The notes beneath the pieces were generated by a model. It searched no databases, was not told where the DNA came from, and saw nothing but the letters and a program-made list of their open reading frames with translations. The position numbers and the translations under genes are program-made. DNA of 64,000 nt from Serinus canaria (lineage: Eukaryota; Chordata; Aves; Passeriformes; Fringillidae). The DNA is taken from the NCBI RefSeq assembly GCF_022539315.1, contig NC_066315.1, forward strand, positions 99,863,990-99,927,989, given 5' to 3'. Of this stretch, positions 25,387-39,000 are shown piece by piece (position 1 is the stretch's first letter; the number at the start of each line of letters is the position of its first letter).

Positions 25387-28300
25387 GAAAGAAAAAAGGT
25401 AAGTTCTGTGAGCTAAAGTTCCCTGGGTACTATGCCTGTCAGATATTTGTCATTATGAGAAGGTACTGTTTTTGAAGAGGAATATTTTTGGTCACTATCA
25501 GTTTTATTCTTTAAAATAGGTTGTTTACAGCATAAACTAATTTTGCAATGTGTGGTGGGTTTTTTTAATTGTTATTGTAAAAATCTCGGAGGAAAAAGTT
25601 CTGAAACAAATTTTGTATTTCTGAAAAAAATTGAAATATGAAGTGTTAGAAGATATGAAAAATAGCAATTTTCAAAAGTGCAATTTTCTTTTTCAGAAGT
25701 GGTAATGCATATTTCTGATCAAGTGAACTTAATTGTTAGTCTTCTAAGTCTTTTTATTTCTACTGCATTTGGTTAGTAATGGCTATGTCATGTAAAAGTG
25801 AGAAATCCTCACAAACAAGATTTGTACTTGTGACTGAGTCGAAAAGGGGATGTGAGGTTGCCTCCCACTTTGTACCTTAGAAGTTGTTGGCTCATTAAAA
25901 TTATAGTGGAGATGAGAACAACTGGTTGATCATCTTTCTGGGAGATTCAGCTCTGTAGGTGATTAATACTGGGTCATTTTGTCCTGCCAACAGTGAATGA
26001 GTTTAGTTTTTACTACATTAGTTTGGAAAGCAGTGCTGATAGACAACAGAGCAAGCTGTGCACAGCCTTCTGGGTCTTTGTCTCAATGTGAGATAAGGTG
26101 GGTGTTCTTCTCAAGGACGCTCCTGCCTCTGGGGGCAGAGACATCAGGAAATGCAAGGGAATACTGGAGGGCAGTTTGCTGCTATTTTACTCTATTGCTA
26201 CTATGCGTGTGGGTGAGTTTTGGTTAAAGAATGCTGCATTCATGATTCTTTAGGAAAAGGAGAAAAAATTCTTGTTCCATTTCTTCTCACATATGTTGGT
26301 TGATACCAAGAGGGAGTGTTACCAGAAATTAAAGAGCCTTGTACATAAGGGCTTTTTGGAGAATGGAAGGAAAACAGACTTTGCTCACCAGTTTTGACCT
26401 CTCCTCTTTGTATCACGTTGCTGGAAGTCCTTATCTGGCTGGCAAATGGAGGTGGGGTTTTTTGTTGCTGTTAGTTTGTTTTGAATTTTTTAAAACTCTT
26501 TCTTCCTTGAAAAAAGTAATTTATTTTCAGTGGTTCTTATTGTATAAAATTTAAATCACCTTGCCTCTTTTAACATTTACTTACTTTACCAAGCTGTTGT
26601 ATAGTTCATATAGTCCATCAAGGAGCAGTGTAGGGCTCCATTCAGGTTTTTGTTGGTTTTCCCTGCAGCTTTTGTGCAGTTTTGCTATAATAGGCAAAGA
26701 AGATGTTGTAGCCATAAATTTTAACACTTCAGTCTTCGACAGAAGGCTGAGTCCATATGGCCTAGTGCTGAACCTACTTGCCTTGGTAGATTAGCTCCTG
26801 ATGTCTAGTAAGGTGATTAGGGGTAAAAAAACCTAAACCAACCAAAAAAAAGCCCCCCAAACACCACCAATTTAGAATATTCCAGAGAATGTGGGAATCA
26901 GCTGGTAAATGTCTTACTGGAGAGCAGCACAAGTGGAAAGGCCAGAATAATCTTGACCTTAGGACAGTGCCTTATTGGTAAGAGGGACCTTAACTGTATC
27001 TCCTCCTGGAAGAGCTGGCCACTCATGTCACACATTCATGGACTGTCATGTAGAATATTTGTTTAGATAGATAGATTTGTTTCAGCTTTGACTTAGGCTG
27101 AGCTTTTGCACCAGAAGCTTTTCATCTGGGCTGTGTGCCGGTGTCTCATTCCCATGTTATACCTACTAGCAAAGGCTGTCATCTGTAGCCTGTTTTAGTC
27201 ATCTGAATTGTGTGGTAGTCGGGGATTTTTTCAGAATAATGAGGATATAATGGATATTAACCATAAGATAACTAAGAAAAATTACAGCATTACAGGCAGG
27301 AATCTGGTGGTGAGTTGTCCTAGCTTTGAGAGCTGGATACTTGGCCTCCTGGAGACTGAGAAGTTTCGAAGGTCATTCAGCTGCTGCTTCCTTTTCTCTT
27401 CTGTGTTTTGATCTCTTATTTCAGATCAGCTGGATATAAGAATGAGTGAGCAGCATCGCCTCTGTCTTTTAGCCAATAACCCTTGCCTGCTCAGGGTTAG
27501 ATTTTTTCAGCAATACTTTTTCCAATTAATATTTTCACTGAATATATATTTTTTTGTGTTACTGGAAAAATAAGCATGAAAGTTAGGCCAAATTTTAGTC
27601 TAAATGTACAATTTTTAAAGAATATCATTGCATAGCTTTCTTAATAATCTTGCAGCTGTAAAGTTGTTAAAACAGGATGCAAACACCATGCAATATCCTG
27701 TTGAAGGTAGAAGACACATTACTTCAGTGTAGTTGGCAGAATTAATTTCTTCTCATGCTTAAGCACACAAGAGTCTGGATAGGATAACACTAAAAAGGAT
27801 ACATAATATTCTCAAACCTACAGTAGAAATATGTGAAATATGTGGAAGAGATATTTTTACATATTTCTTGAACAGAAAAGGGTTTAACGAGCAATACATT
27901 ACTCTGTTAACAATAATGACAGAGCTTTTTTTTACTAAAGTAAATTCAGGAATATTGAGTGGATGGCTAATACTGTCTTCACCTTCCTTCTTGTTTTCTG
28001 TTGTTGTGGCTTTTGACAGAATTCTAGTTTACAAATGAGGAGTTAGTAGTTGTTTGGTACTATGCCTGTACTCTTGAAGGCTGGTTTTTCTGAACACGTG
28101 GTTTCCACTTCTGAATTAAGAACTCTTAAAATTTTTGTGGAATAAAACTAAACACATCATTTATGAGGTTGGTTTTTTCCTCTTCTTTCCAAGTTCAAGT
28201 TTATTGTGAATTTCTTTATTGCCCTTCACTTTGCTCTCCAGTATTTTTTTATATAACAGGTAAAACACCAATTCTATACAAATTATTCTCTTTAAATGGA

Positions 28301-31300
28301 GGAAAGAAAACTGTTGGTATAAATAAGAAATAATAATATATAACAGCTGTTAGAATTCTACATGTAGAAAGCTGATGTGTCTAAGAAGCCATATTAAATT
28401 TCTTCAAAGGCCTACTCTGGCTAGCATAAAACACTGAAAAATAAATTCTAGAAGGGCAGAGTTCTCATGTGATATACGATTTTCTGGTGGGCTTTTTTTT
28501 TTTTTTTGAGATTCCTTTTTGATTTTGTATGGCACACACTGTTCATACCTGTCTTAAAAATGAATTGAATTTTTTAGCTGTAAATCAATCTGTCCACTGC
28601 TGTGAAAGATTATAAAAATCTTTAAAGGTTTGTACAACACCTTTTATTTTCTATACATTAAAACTGAAATATTTTAAATAGCCACTTATGAATGGAGAAG
28701 TCAGTCTTACATTTTATCAAGTGCTCTTCTCTACCTGTCTAAGGGAAGGTGCGTTAAAGTGCTTCAGGTGATGCAAAATAAAAGATCATTTGCTTCTAAT
28801 TCTGTGTATTAATAGCTCTGCTTTTTGTGTCTTTTCCCAATTGTGTATAATAATACAGCTATTATTGGGCTGTGAACAACAGCAGAACTTCACAGGTGAA
28901 AAATCACATTTCTGAAATTTTGTCAGTAGAGACGTTAGAAAACATGGTGAGACATGGTTTAAAAAGAAGCCTGAAGAGCAGGAAGTGTGCATGGACTTTG
29001 CACATACGGTGCAATTTCCAGTTTAAGCCTTTTTGTTCAGTGTTTGCTGTAGACAAACCCATCCTTTGAATGCTAAGAAATGAAAGGGTTTTCTGGATGC
29101 CTTATATGAAAAAATAAGGGAAGGTTTGAATGGAAATGTAACCTCTGTTAACAGTCCTGTTTATGTAGCAATAGGGGAAACAAAAGCTTTTGAGTGCACA
29201 GCTCTAGGAATAGAAAGCAGTAAACTTTGTGGTAAATATAGTTGAAGAAGTCATTGGAAATTAATTTTGCAAATCGATTAGACAATTTTGAGAAGCAGTA
29301 ACAAGCCTTAAATGCTAAAATTACATTAATTTTGATACTGCAAACTGACCAATGTCTCCAAAATACCCAGAAATTTCTATCCCATCTGGTTTGCCAAGAA
29401 ACTCATCTCTAAAGGTGCTTTTTCTGTTGATGGAATTCCATTGATCTTAAATGGGACTTTCCATTGTTTGGGACATCTGTGTACAGCTCCTTTTGCAGAA
29501 GGAGACCTCTGTGAATACCAGAGGGAGTGTAGAGGATGGGTTCATTTGCTTTTTTTGGGTCCTTTGGTGTTGCATCAGTGACAAACTGAAGCTGATTTTA
29601 TGCTCTGAAACTTTTTCTAGATAATTTTGAGTGTCAGAACTGAGGAATATGTATGTTTGACAAAATAATAATGTAGTGCAGTGCCAATATGTAAAAGCAG
29701 TGCAGCTGCTTTTTCCTAATCTTTTATCTTGATAAAATTATATCCAGTCTTTTATTTTTGCACCTTAGCTTGGTAAGGCACGCATCTCTCAAGACACACA
29801 CTAGATAAGTAATGCTAATCACAAAATAAAAATATTGGAATAGTTGCAGTAGGGAATAGTAAAAAGGTTGCAGCTAGGTTTTGGGGAGTTTAATTCATAA
29901 TTCTGGGAAAAATAATGCTATAGCTCATGCAACTGCTTAAATAAATACAAGTTTTCCAGGCAGCGTCTAGCCAAGTTTGCTGGAGGAGGCTTTGATATAA
30001 ATAGAGGTTCTAAATATTTGACACAGACTTGTTAGCAAGACATTCAGTGACTTCCACCTAATGAAGGAAGACATTTAAAGCACACAGTTGCTGTTTTCTG
30101 TCCTTGTACTGGGAAACTGACTGCTAGGTGCTCTACAAGAAGTGCAGCAAGCTCAGTCCTCAAGAAAGAAGAAAATAATATTGCACTGAAAATAAGTAGG
30201 CTGTTTAACGTGATTAAAATCTGGTTGACACAATCCCAAAAATAACTGGATAATAGTATTACCTGCTAATGTTGTTATTCTGCTACCAGAATGACTGAGC
30301 ACATTGGTCCTTCCCATTGAAATGGAAAAGCCTTCAGGCCATAGAAAGCCTTAAACCACTATCGTACCTCTTCCTATGAATGCCACAGAACTTGTTTCCA
30401 CCCTGAAATTAAACTTGAAAAAAAAACCAAAAAACCCCAAAAGTTGATTTATGGATTTGTCCTGATATCAGGAGTGTCTTTGCCATTCTTTCCAAGAAGG
30501 CCACTAATAGCCATTGTACATCCTGTGCTCCTCTGTAGAGGACCCTGAGAGTAGGTGCATAATAGCAGAGCTGCCTCCCTCTTCTCAAGTACATTGACTT
30601 TAGAGCTCTGATAATTGCTTGCAGAATTCCCTATGGGATAGGTCCTATTTACTCTATCTTGCAGGCTTTTTATAGATACAAATGTAGGTGTAGGTCTTCA
30701 GTTGGCCTTTAAAGGTTGTGGCTATAAGGAAAGGTTAGTAAGTGACAAGAGCAATTCTTACAGGAAAATGAGAAGCTACCCTTAAGGATTCTGGATTTCA
30801 CTCAGAAAAACTCTCTATTAAGCTTTGGTGGCTTTTGTAGTCCTTGACAGATTTTTTTTTTTAAGGCTGATTGTGGAATCATATCAGTTCAAAAATAGAA
30901 AATAGGTGCTTCTTATTCTTCCTGCTCCTAGGCACTCACGCATTTCATGTACTTCTTGGCCAACCTGCTGATGTGGAGTGTATACCCAGAGTTTTCTATC
31001 AAGGCTATTAAGGAAATCAAATCAGTTCAAAACATTTGATGGTTCAGGAAACAAAAGTTGTAGCTATTGTATGGATTTGCTAACAGAGAGCCTTAGCAGG
31101 TTTTTTTTATGATTAAAGTGGACAGATGTGATGAGGATGAGGATCAATTAATGCATAACTTGTTAACTCATTCCTACTTTTGTTTCCATGATACTATTCC
31201 ATGATATTCCACAATACACTATTGTTTTCAGGAAGTTGTGTCTGGCAAAAATTGCTTTCTTTTGGAATACATGTTTCTGGCAGGGCTAAAGATGTATATG

Positions 31301-31353
31301 TATTCCAAAACCAAGTTGTTTTTGATATAGCTGAGAAGACTTCATTGATACAA

Positions 31354-31480
31354 GTCTCCATCACTGGGTATACTCAAGAACCCTCTTGGTGCAATCAGGG
31401 ATGACCCTGCTTGAGCAGGGAGGTCGGGCCAGATGACCCACTTTGGTTCCTTCCAACCTGACCTAATCTTTGATTCTAAG
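31354..31480 (+). mobile_element. CR1 LINE 3'-end fragment, sense, just upstream of the exon
   Basis: The sequence carries typical CR1 3'-untranslated signatures in order: CTCCATCACTGGGTATACTC, then GACCCTGCTTGAGCAGGGAG, then GGGCCAGATGACC, CCTTCCAACCTGACC and a degenerate copy of the 8-bp tail repeat (TGATTCTAAGATT). It is 5'-truncated, as most CR1 copies are, with moderate divergence. It ends 167 bp before the PIEZO2 exon. The left edge is approximate. Confidence 0.88.
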
Positions 31481-31620
31481 ATTTATTTTAACCATAAACT
31501 TAAATACCTATGAAAAAATTGTTTAAATAAGTGGTCAAAAGTTGACAAGGTCAATTGTAAACTCAAGTGGGAAATACTTTGTGTCATTGAATTTGATTTT
31601 ATCAGGCCATTTAAACAATA

Positions 31621-31647
31621 TGTTGTTTTTCTTTTGTCTCATTGCAG
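31621..31647 (+). other. 3' splice site (acceptor) of PIEZO2 intron 1
   Basis: A pyrimidine-rich tract, mostly T with some C, runs for about 25 bases and ends in ATTGCAG directly before the exon. There is no other AG within the tract, so the acceptor is unambiguous. It agrees with the reading frame of the PIEZO2 match. Confidence 0.9.
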
Positions 31648-31743
31648 CCTGTGCTTTCCGTTACAATGGGCTCTCCTTTGTCTACCTCATCTACCTCCTG
31701 CTCATTCCTCTGTTTTCAGAACCCACAAAAGAAACCATGCAAG
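31648..31743 (+). CDS. PIEZO2: PIEZO2 internal coding exon (probably coding exon 2), partial gene
   Basis: PIEZO2 is a trimeric, mechanically gated cation channel of the plasma membrane, needed for touch and proprioception in sensory neurons and Merkel cells. This exon carries 31 whole codons plus a split codon at each end. It reads CAFRYN, then the hydrophobic run GLSFVYLIYLLLIPLF, then SEPTKETMQ. That matches the extreme N-terminus of PIEZO2, in the first transmembrane unit of the blade. PIEZO1 differs here: from memory it has LRFSG and a WFPGP turn in place of FRYNG and LFSEP. The first two bases finish an Ala codon begun in the previous exon, and the last G starts a Gly codon. Length 96 with phase 1 at both ends means skipping would keep the frame. 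A CAG acceptor and a GTAAGA donor flank it. The start-codon exon and the next exon are not in the window. The exon and paralog call is very secure; the exon number is inferred from human gene structure. Confidence 0.95.
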
Positions 31744-31752
31744 GTAAGAAGT
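31744..31752 (+). other. 5' splice site (donor) of PIEZO2 intron 2
   Basis: The exon ends CAAG and the intron begins GTAAGAAGT, close to the vertebrate consensus AG|GTAAGT. If the intron were retained, the frame would stay open for about 74 more codons before a stop at about 31965, with no resemblance to PIEZO2 after the junction. The protein match therefore also places the exon end here. Confidence 0.9.
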
Positions 31753-34700
31753 TCATTGCTTCATTCTTCAGAGTCTGTGATGCACAGAGTACATGCAAAA
31801 GCTTTGGGGTAGTAGAAGGTGAAGTCCTGAGTGTTTCTCCCTCATTAAGTGATCTGACTTGTAATACATACTTTAAGTTCCTTGACGTTGTAGTTTCACA
31901 ATATGCTCATCTTGGTGCCCAAGGACTTCCAACCATGCTTGCCCCACATTGTATCAGGGCTGTCTGATAGCACTACTGGGCATTCCTTTTTATGGCATTA
32001 CTTCCTCTGGAAGACTGATGTGGTTTGGGTAAAAAATGAATTTTCAGAACCCTCCCAAAGTCATCCTGTCATAGATTTGCTCTAGGTCTGAATTGGTAGT
32101 TAATTATGAGAATTAAATTTGGTACCAGATTTTTCATTCAATTGTATTTTAGGTACTTAACCAACTGTCACCCTGGCATTATACTACTGCCTTAGCAAAA
32201 ATAACTCGAAGGGCTTGCTGTTAGAGATGACAATCGACTGCATTCAAGTATTTGTGTATCACATACAGAGGTGTGTCTACAGCAAGAATGGAATACTTCT
32301 GAAAGGGGTATTTACATTCCCCTGTAGTGAGGAGGAAGGGGTTCTTTATAGGTCTATTTGATTAGGACCAATTCCAGTGTGACTTAATAGAATAATCTAG
32401 TTTGCATCACCAATGGTAGCAATCTCTCCTCAGATCCATGCTTTCTTAGGACTTTGGATAGTCTCCCTGTGTTGTGTATCACACTGCATTGCATTTCACC
32501 TGAATGTCATGTTATGTATGATGTGTTTGTCTGAATTAATTTCATATATAAATTTAGTATTTCTAAGTGTATACCTACTCTGCCCACTGTCCCTGTCACA
32601 TTTCTTGTTAATTTCCCTGTTAAATTGCGTGTGGATGTGTGGGTGTATCTTTCTAGAAACTGTTGAGAGGTGTTGTGGGGGGCTTTTTTGTGTCCAGAAA
32701 ATGGAAAAGAAAGAGGAAATATTTAAATATTTTAGCTAAAACCAGCCAAACCACCAGTAAATAAGAGTCAAAAAGAAATAAATTAAACTTCACAAAAAAA
32801 CAACCCAAAACCAAACCAAATCTATGTTTATGTACTTTACTTGTATTTTCCCCAATACTTTTGTCATTTAGATAATATTTTTATTGAAATTTTGTTTGTT
32901 TTGATTAAGTTTTTTAAATTCTTTTAAACTCTCTAGCTTTCCTCTATTTTTTTCTTTCCTCATCATCTCATGATACCCTCAGCTCTTCAGTCAAAATCTC
33001 TGACCAACTTTCTGTGACCTATCTCCTGCACTTTCATCTGTTTTCCCAGTTTGTCACCTTTCACTTTACAGTTCCTAAACTTATGGAGCTTCTCTCCATG
33101 AAGCCTAAGGGTTTTGCAGGATATGGGATTAGAAATTATTCTGAAATGGATGATATCAGTCTAGGTTAATTTAAATTTTGACAGAAACTTAAAAGTTTAG
33201 AAACACTGGAGAAAAGCTATTATACTCACTCAAATAGTTCAGATGGTGTTTAAAGATTAATGAGTAATTTTTTTTCCTCCTTGCCCCCATAAATATTTAA
33301 TCTTCCTAAAAAGGTTAATTACTAAGATAAAATAATATTACTCCTTAAACATGAAGATATAATTCACTGTCTATGTCTCTGCCTATGTTCCATGTATTAG
33401 TTTCAATTCTAACTGAAGGATTTGTCTCCTGTACTTCAAAAGAGGTTGGTATTTCACATATCAGCACCTTAAAACTAACCTATGGAACATAGGCTGAGAA
33501 AACTGTGTAAGAAACATTCATTGCAAATAACATCTTCTTGTCTGCAGGAGTAACTTAAAGCCTGACCAGTTTTTCAAGGGTTGCTGATGGGAACAGTTTT
33601 AGAGGCATTTACCACCTTGTCTGCTGTGATTTCAGCAGTAATTCTTTATATGAATTAACTCTAAAATCTGTAACTGATTTGTTACCTATTTCTCTGGAGC
33701 TGACAAATACACAGTAAATTGTGCAACAGTCTAGTTTCTAACTTTGATTGTGAGATTGTTTATATTAGTGGTATTTTTTTTCCTTTGTGTGTAATGGCTA
33801 CTGCAGTTATGTCTTCATCCTTAATAAAGGCTTGTACATGATGTTTTCATAGAAATAATAAAACACGACAACATATATTGATCCAGTCTTGGGCAAATGG
33901 CCCATTTAGCTGTACTAAATACCTGTTTTATGTGACTTCTTTTTTCCAGTAAGAGATGTGAGCTTACATTTAGATAGGTTTTATTTTACTTTATTTATTT
34001 TAATATTTTTTGATTAATAGACTCTGTAGCCAGTCATGATGTAAATAAAAAAAAAATAAGGGAGGGAAATCAGTTAATTTCACACATGGACGAGGTTTTG
34101 CTCATTCTGCTGATGTTAATGTCAAAAAGAATGGGTTTGCTTTTGAATTATTTCACTGCTCAGGATGACAAAACATATCTCTGTTGGAAAAATGAACTTG
34201 TCACAGCACTCAGATCAGTAAAAAGGATGTTTTAAAATATTTAGATTGATAAAATGATGAATTATCATAAAAAAAATTGTTAATTTAGCATTATTCTGAG
34301 CGTGGCTGAAACAATGGTAAAGAAATGGAGGAATGGAATTTGTTTTGCAGATATTAAAGGGTTTGTGATTTGCAATAATCTGCACAGAATTGTAAGATAC
34401 AGAAGACTTACAGTAACAAATTTGGATCACCAAATATAGCTAAAGGGTTTTCAGGAGAGAATTGATCTAAGTGAATATGGGAAAAAACTTTATGCAAACA
34501 TTCTTTTGAGTTTTGTGTGAAAACAATGCCCCTGTGTGCACTCATCAATTCTACAATGCATCTGTTTTACTAGCAGTCTTTCTACACTCAGCTGCACTCA
34601 GTTTTTTGAGTTTCACACTAACTTTAAGCGTCTGACTTGAGACATCTGATTTAGATGTTCAAGGCAGGAATTGGCTAAACCTATATATTTACTGAACAGA

Positions 34701-36022
34701 AGATGGGTCCTAATGGTAGTCCTCAGAATTTGCCATTTAAGCCTCCAGTGAGTCCTAATATCTTAAATTAGAAGCATAATTTTAGACCTCATCTATGCTC
34801 CAAGATATCAAGACTTTTGGACAAAATAAGGAGCTTAAGTGAAAATTTTTATGTGATACTCACGAAAGAGGAAAAAAGGTGGTTAACCCCTTGATTGTAA
34901 ACTCTTGCTCTGAAAGAATCACAGTTGAATGGGTTTTAGTCGATTAGAAGAGAGTACTTTCTATATTATTAAATCACCTGCTCTGACAGAGCTTCAGCTT
35001 TAGCTCAGAATTTCCGAAGCGTTGCTACAGAATGAACTGCTGCCCAAGGTGTGCATGCAGAAAGCACCTAAAAACAACTTGAAAAACTCAAACCGAAGAA
35101 AACAAATCACAAGTTTTGAGAGTTTAACAGAATTCCTGTTAAAACCATGTCCTGTTGGTGGCAAATATTATACTTAAAGCTCTATGAACAAAGAATGAAA
35201 CATTTGAAAAACATAACATCCTAATCTATATACTAACACATACATTGGAGTAGTCTGTCATGTCTGCTATAATGAACTATTGATGTTTGCAATCTTACGT
35301 GTCTTTTTCTGTCTCAAAGCTGTGGAAAAGATTCTTAAACTTCTTGATCTTTTCTATTTGTCAGCTCTAATAGTTTTCATAACAACAATGTTATTAACAG
35401 AATATGATGAAAAACACAAATAATGTAGCTAATTTGGGGCTTTTAAACATTCTGTTTTTCTTAAATTATCTGCATACAGAATGAGATGCTAGGTTGGAAA
35501 TACAGATTTTGATTTTGGGAAGGCTTGTTTGCATGGTTTTTGTTGCTTGCTTTGAACAGAAATTCAATTGAATGTGTATCTTAAGCTTACAAATCTATTG
35601 CTGCATCTGTCCAAGGAGATGTTTTTAGCTCAAGCAGTTGGAGTTCATTAGTTCTTTTCTTATAATACTTATATCACCCACTATTATTATATTATTGTTT
35701 GGGCATCATAGTTAAGACCACTTCAGATAGACGGTAAATGGCCACCTGGCTGCACCATCTGAAAGCACATCAAAAACAGAGATGCATTTTGTGCATCTGA
35801 GGTGTGTGATTGAAACCCTATCCACCCCTGCAGGTAGCAGAACCTGTACCTGTTCACTTATTTCTGATAGTGTTTGTGAGCTGTACACTGCATTTTTGTT
35901 CTTCAAAAGAGTTTTCAGTCATGTCTGCCAGAATGGACACTGGACATTGACAGACCATAGACCCAGAAATATGCTGATCTCATTATAAATGAAAATGTAT
36001 TAATTGGTTGCAAAGAGAAGGG

Positions 36023-36051
36023 ACATGTTTTAAACCATGTTTAAAACATGT
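36023..36051. repeat. Perfect inverted repeat, 13-bp arms, 3-nt loop
   Basis: ACATGTTTTAAAC, a CAT spacer, then GTTTAAAACATGT. All 13 pairs match. Pairing does not continue outside the arms. Confidence 0.95.
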
Positions 36052-39000
36052 ATTTCAATAAAAAGTCTTCATGGTTTTGGGGAGCAGAACTTGAGTTTTG
36101 ACTTATTCTTTGGTAGATTTACAATACTCTTTGGTCAATTTAGATTTAGGTTTATGTGATTTTGAGAAGAGTTTCACCCACATTTTACCTGTATAACCAC
36201 AAAGATGATTTGTTCCTTTCCTGGAAAATTATTTATTACCTGTTATCCTTAGGTGATCAATAGAAAGTACTTTGGGCAGTAACAGAAACGCTGATTAAAT
36301 GGGGTGGGAGAACTCTTTGGAATGTCTTTGAAACCACTGAGTTTCTTTGTACTAGCCCAAAGCATCAGCATGAAGACATTTTTATAAGTTAGAAAATGCT
36401 GTTGAGCAATAACAAGTGGGATTTCTACTGGATTGGGTACATATTTTCTTATGGAGACATGCCAGGCTGCTACATAAACATCCTTTGACTTAAAACACTG
36501 CATCTCAGCTAGGTTTCTCCACTCCTGACATTATAAGGTATTCTCTTGGGAGTGAACAGTGTGTTATTTATAATCAGTGGGCCAAATCCAATAAGAAATA
36601 CCTGTTCTTGGAAATTTTAGCAATGTGAGAGTGAACATGCAGCCATACCTTTACATTAACCACTTTCACAAATGTTCTTTCATCTTAAGAGCCTGTGAAC
36701 ATTTCTGTTATTGGTACTGTGTGCTTTCCCACTATTTAGGACAAAAACATTTTCTTAAGAGATGAATTAGAACCCCCTTCAACTGGGTGAGAGTGAACTC
36801 ACAAGAAGCATTGGACTGACAGTGTTGGGTACAAGAATCTTGTATTTTTCTTAAATAAGTTGTGTGTGACAGCAAATATCCATGACTTTCTCACTGCCTC
36901 GCAATGCTGTTCCCAAATGGGAGCACCATTCTACGAATGGACACTCCAGTGCCTGGGCTGTTTCACTTTTTGGCTTTTACAGACTAGACTGTAAGCAAGG
37001 ATGATTTCCAGTAAGTGGATGATTAGACAATGTGTCACCCATTTTCATTGTCATGTTTTATGTGAGGGCTGGCAATGTTTTTGGATCCAGGTATGGCAGA
37101 AACTCAGCAGCATGTTGACTGAAGACTTTCAAGCAAAGCAGAACCATCAGAGTTGGGGCAAGAATACAGAAGTCAGGAGGAGAAAATAACTAGAAAAATT
37201 TTTAACTTGCAATTAACTATTTGACTCAGACTTTCTTTTGTGTGATTATTGATGACATGAGTCTTTAGAAAGATTAAAACGTAGAGAAGGGAAATGAGTC
37301 TTGGTAAAAAGGGCAAAAATTCTTCAGGGGTTTTTGAAATAGGGTGTTAGGAATTAGACTGGTGTGGGGTTTTTTGGGTAGAGATGGAAGTCCTAAATTA
37401 TCCGAAAGAAAAAGCTAGTTTAGGAAAGCTGACACTGTCACAAACTGTTTTCACTGTAGAAATGAGCACTTTAATAGCTGCATTAGATTTTGTATTATTT
37501 TATTTATTTTAAAGTCATATTTCTGCTGATGCATTAAATAGCATTTGTTTTAGGGAATGAAAAAAGTCAATTTCAGTTGATATTTAGTTATTTTAATGTT
37601 TCAAGTTGATCCCAAAGCTATTCCCTGCCCTGGTGATAGTCAGCTTCAGAGTAAACATGCCACAGTTTAATTAACATTGTTTAATTTAACTCTAGCTGTG
37701 ATTAAAGAACAAGATCCAAACCAAGCTTCCTTTTTACCCCAAAGTATAGGTAAATTCCAATTTTTTACATAAATAAATGTCTTTATGTAATAAATTTAAT
37801 TTATCAATTTACTAAAACATAGAGAAGTAATTTAGAGGTGAAAATAAGGAAATTTTGTTCTTGGCAATAAGTTTGAAAATGTTCTTGCTTTTTTCCCCCT
37901 GATTCATTAAGCTACATGCAACACCTAACATTATCACATTTACTTTATAGAGCTTCTGAAGGTGACTTTTCTAGCTGTCCTTTCTGTTCTTCTTTTTTAA
38001 AATAATTGTGAATTAGTCAAATTTCTTCCTTTCCAGGAAGGATGTGCAAAATAAAACTTATTATTGTTGTATTTGGAAGGTGAAAGAGTGAAGAAATGGG
38101 AATGTAATCAAGAAAGAGCATGGTAGATTAGGGGAATTTGCTGTGAGCTAGCAGTCCTCCTGTTTAATGCCCCTAAAGTTACTGTAAGTAGAAATTTCTG
38201 CCCTGAGTTTGAATGAGACAAGCACAGAAAATGTTGTTTAGAACCCAGCTGTGAAGTTGATCACTGACAAAAGCACTTTCCTGAATGTCCTCACATTCTC
38301 AAATTAGGGATCTGATGTAGGCTTACTGTGGCTGTGAAAGGATTTTAAACTCATAATGACATTTTGTCATGTTTTAAAATTGAGTTAAACAATGAACTTA
38401 TGAAAATATGTTTTACAAAATTGTATAAAAATAGCAGCACCTTAGAATGTATAATGGGATTAAATGTCCATCATGTAGTCCTGTAATCCTCATTCTGATT
38501 AAACAGGCCACAGATTTTGATGGAAAGGTGCTGGGTGTGCCAGGACAGCCAAACTTCAAGAATTTGTTCTCTCTTCATTGTCCTGAAGCATGAATTTCTC
38601 TGCCTTAAATTGTCTTTGTTCTTTTTAGTGCACTTTGTATGTAAATGATTGGAGAAGTGTTACACTTCTATTTTTTTGTTTCAATGAGCCTCTTTTATTC
38701 ATCTTTTGGGTTCATTGGCATAATTTGGTAATTTTATGTGCCTTACACGCAGCAGGAATCATGACCATCCATCCAAGTCAGGAACCTTCTCCTGCCCTGT
38801 TTTCCCTGCAGTGGGAATGGACCAGCCCTTGAGGCAGCAAAGTTTCCTTGTGACAATTCTGAGACCTCTTGATTGAGCTCTGTCAAAAGCTGTGTGATAC
38901 AGAGTTTAAAGGGAATCAAAAATGTTTACAGTGCTGTAGCTTTTTAGCTCTGTCAATGAGCAAGTAGATAGGAGAGAAATTGCAGGGGTATTTTTGAATC

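Larger units (their letters stand above)
16120..31353 (+). other. PIEZO2 intron 1, right part; no gene recognised
   Basis: AT-rich intronic sequence between the solo LTR and the CR1 fragment next to the exon. No exon, RNA gene or complete mobile element was recognised. It holds the long open frame at 18646-19479, a protein-like but short open stretch at 22432-22625, the palindrome at 22553-22571, long T or A runs at 18241, 24992, 25371 and 28493, and A/C-only blocks at about 21040, 26826 and 30417. A 20-bp sequence at 19501-19520 is identical to 10021-10040. Confidence 0.75.

Noticed and set aside
31542..31967. A single 141-residue protein spanning the exon and both flanks
   Set aside because: The PIEZO2 match starts and stops exactly at the splice sites; the flanking residues are intron read-through.
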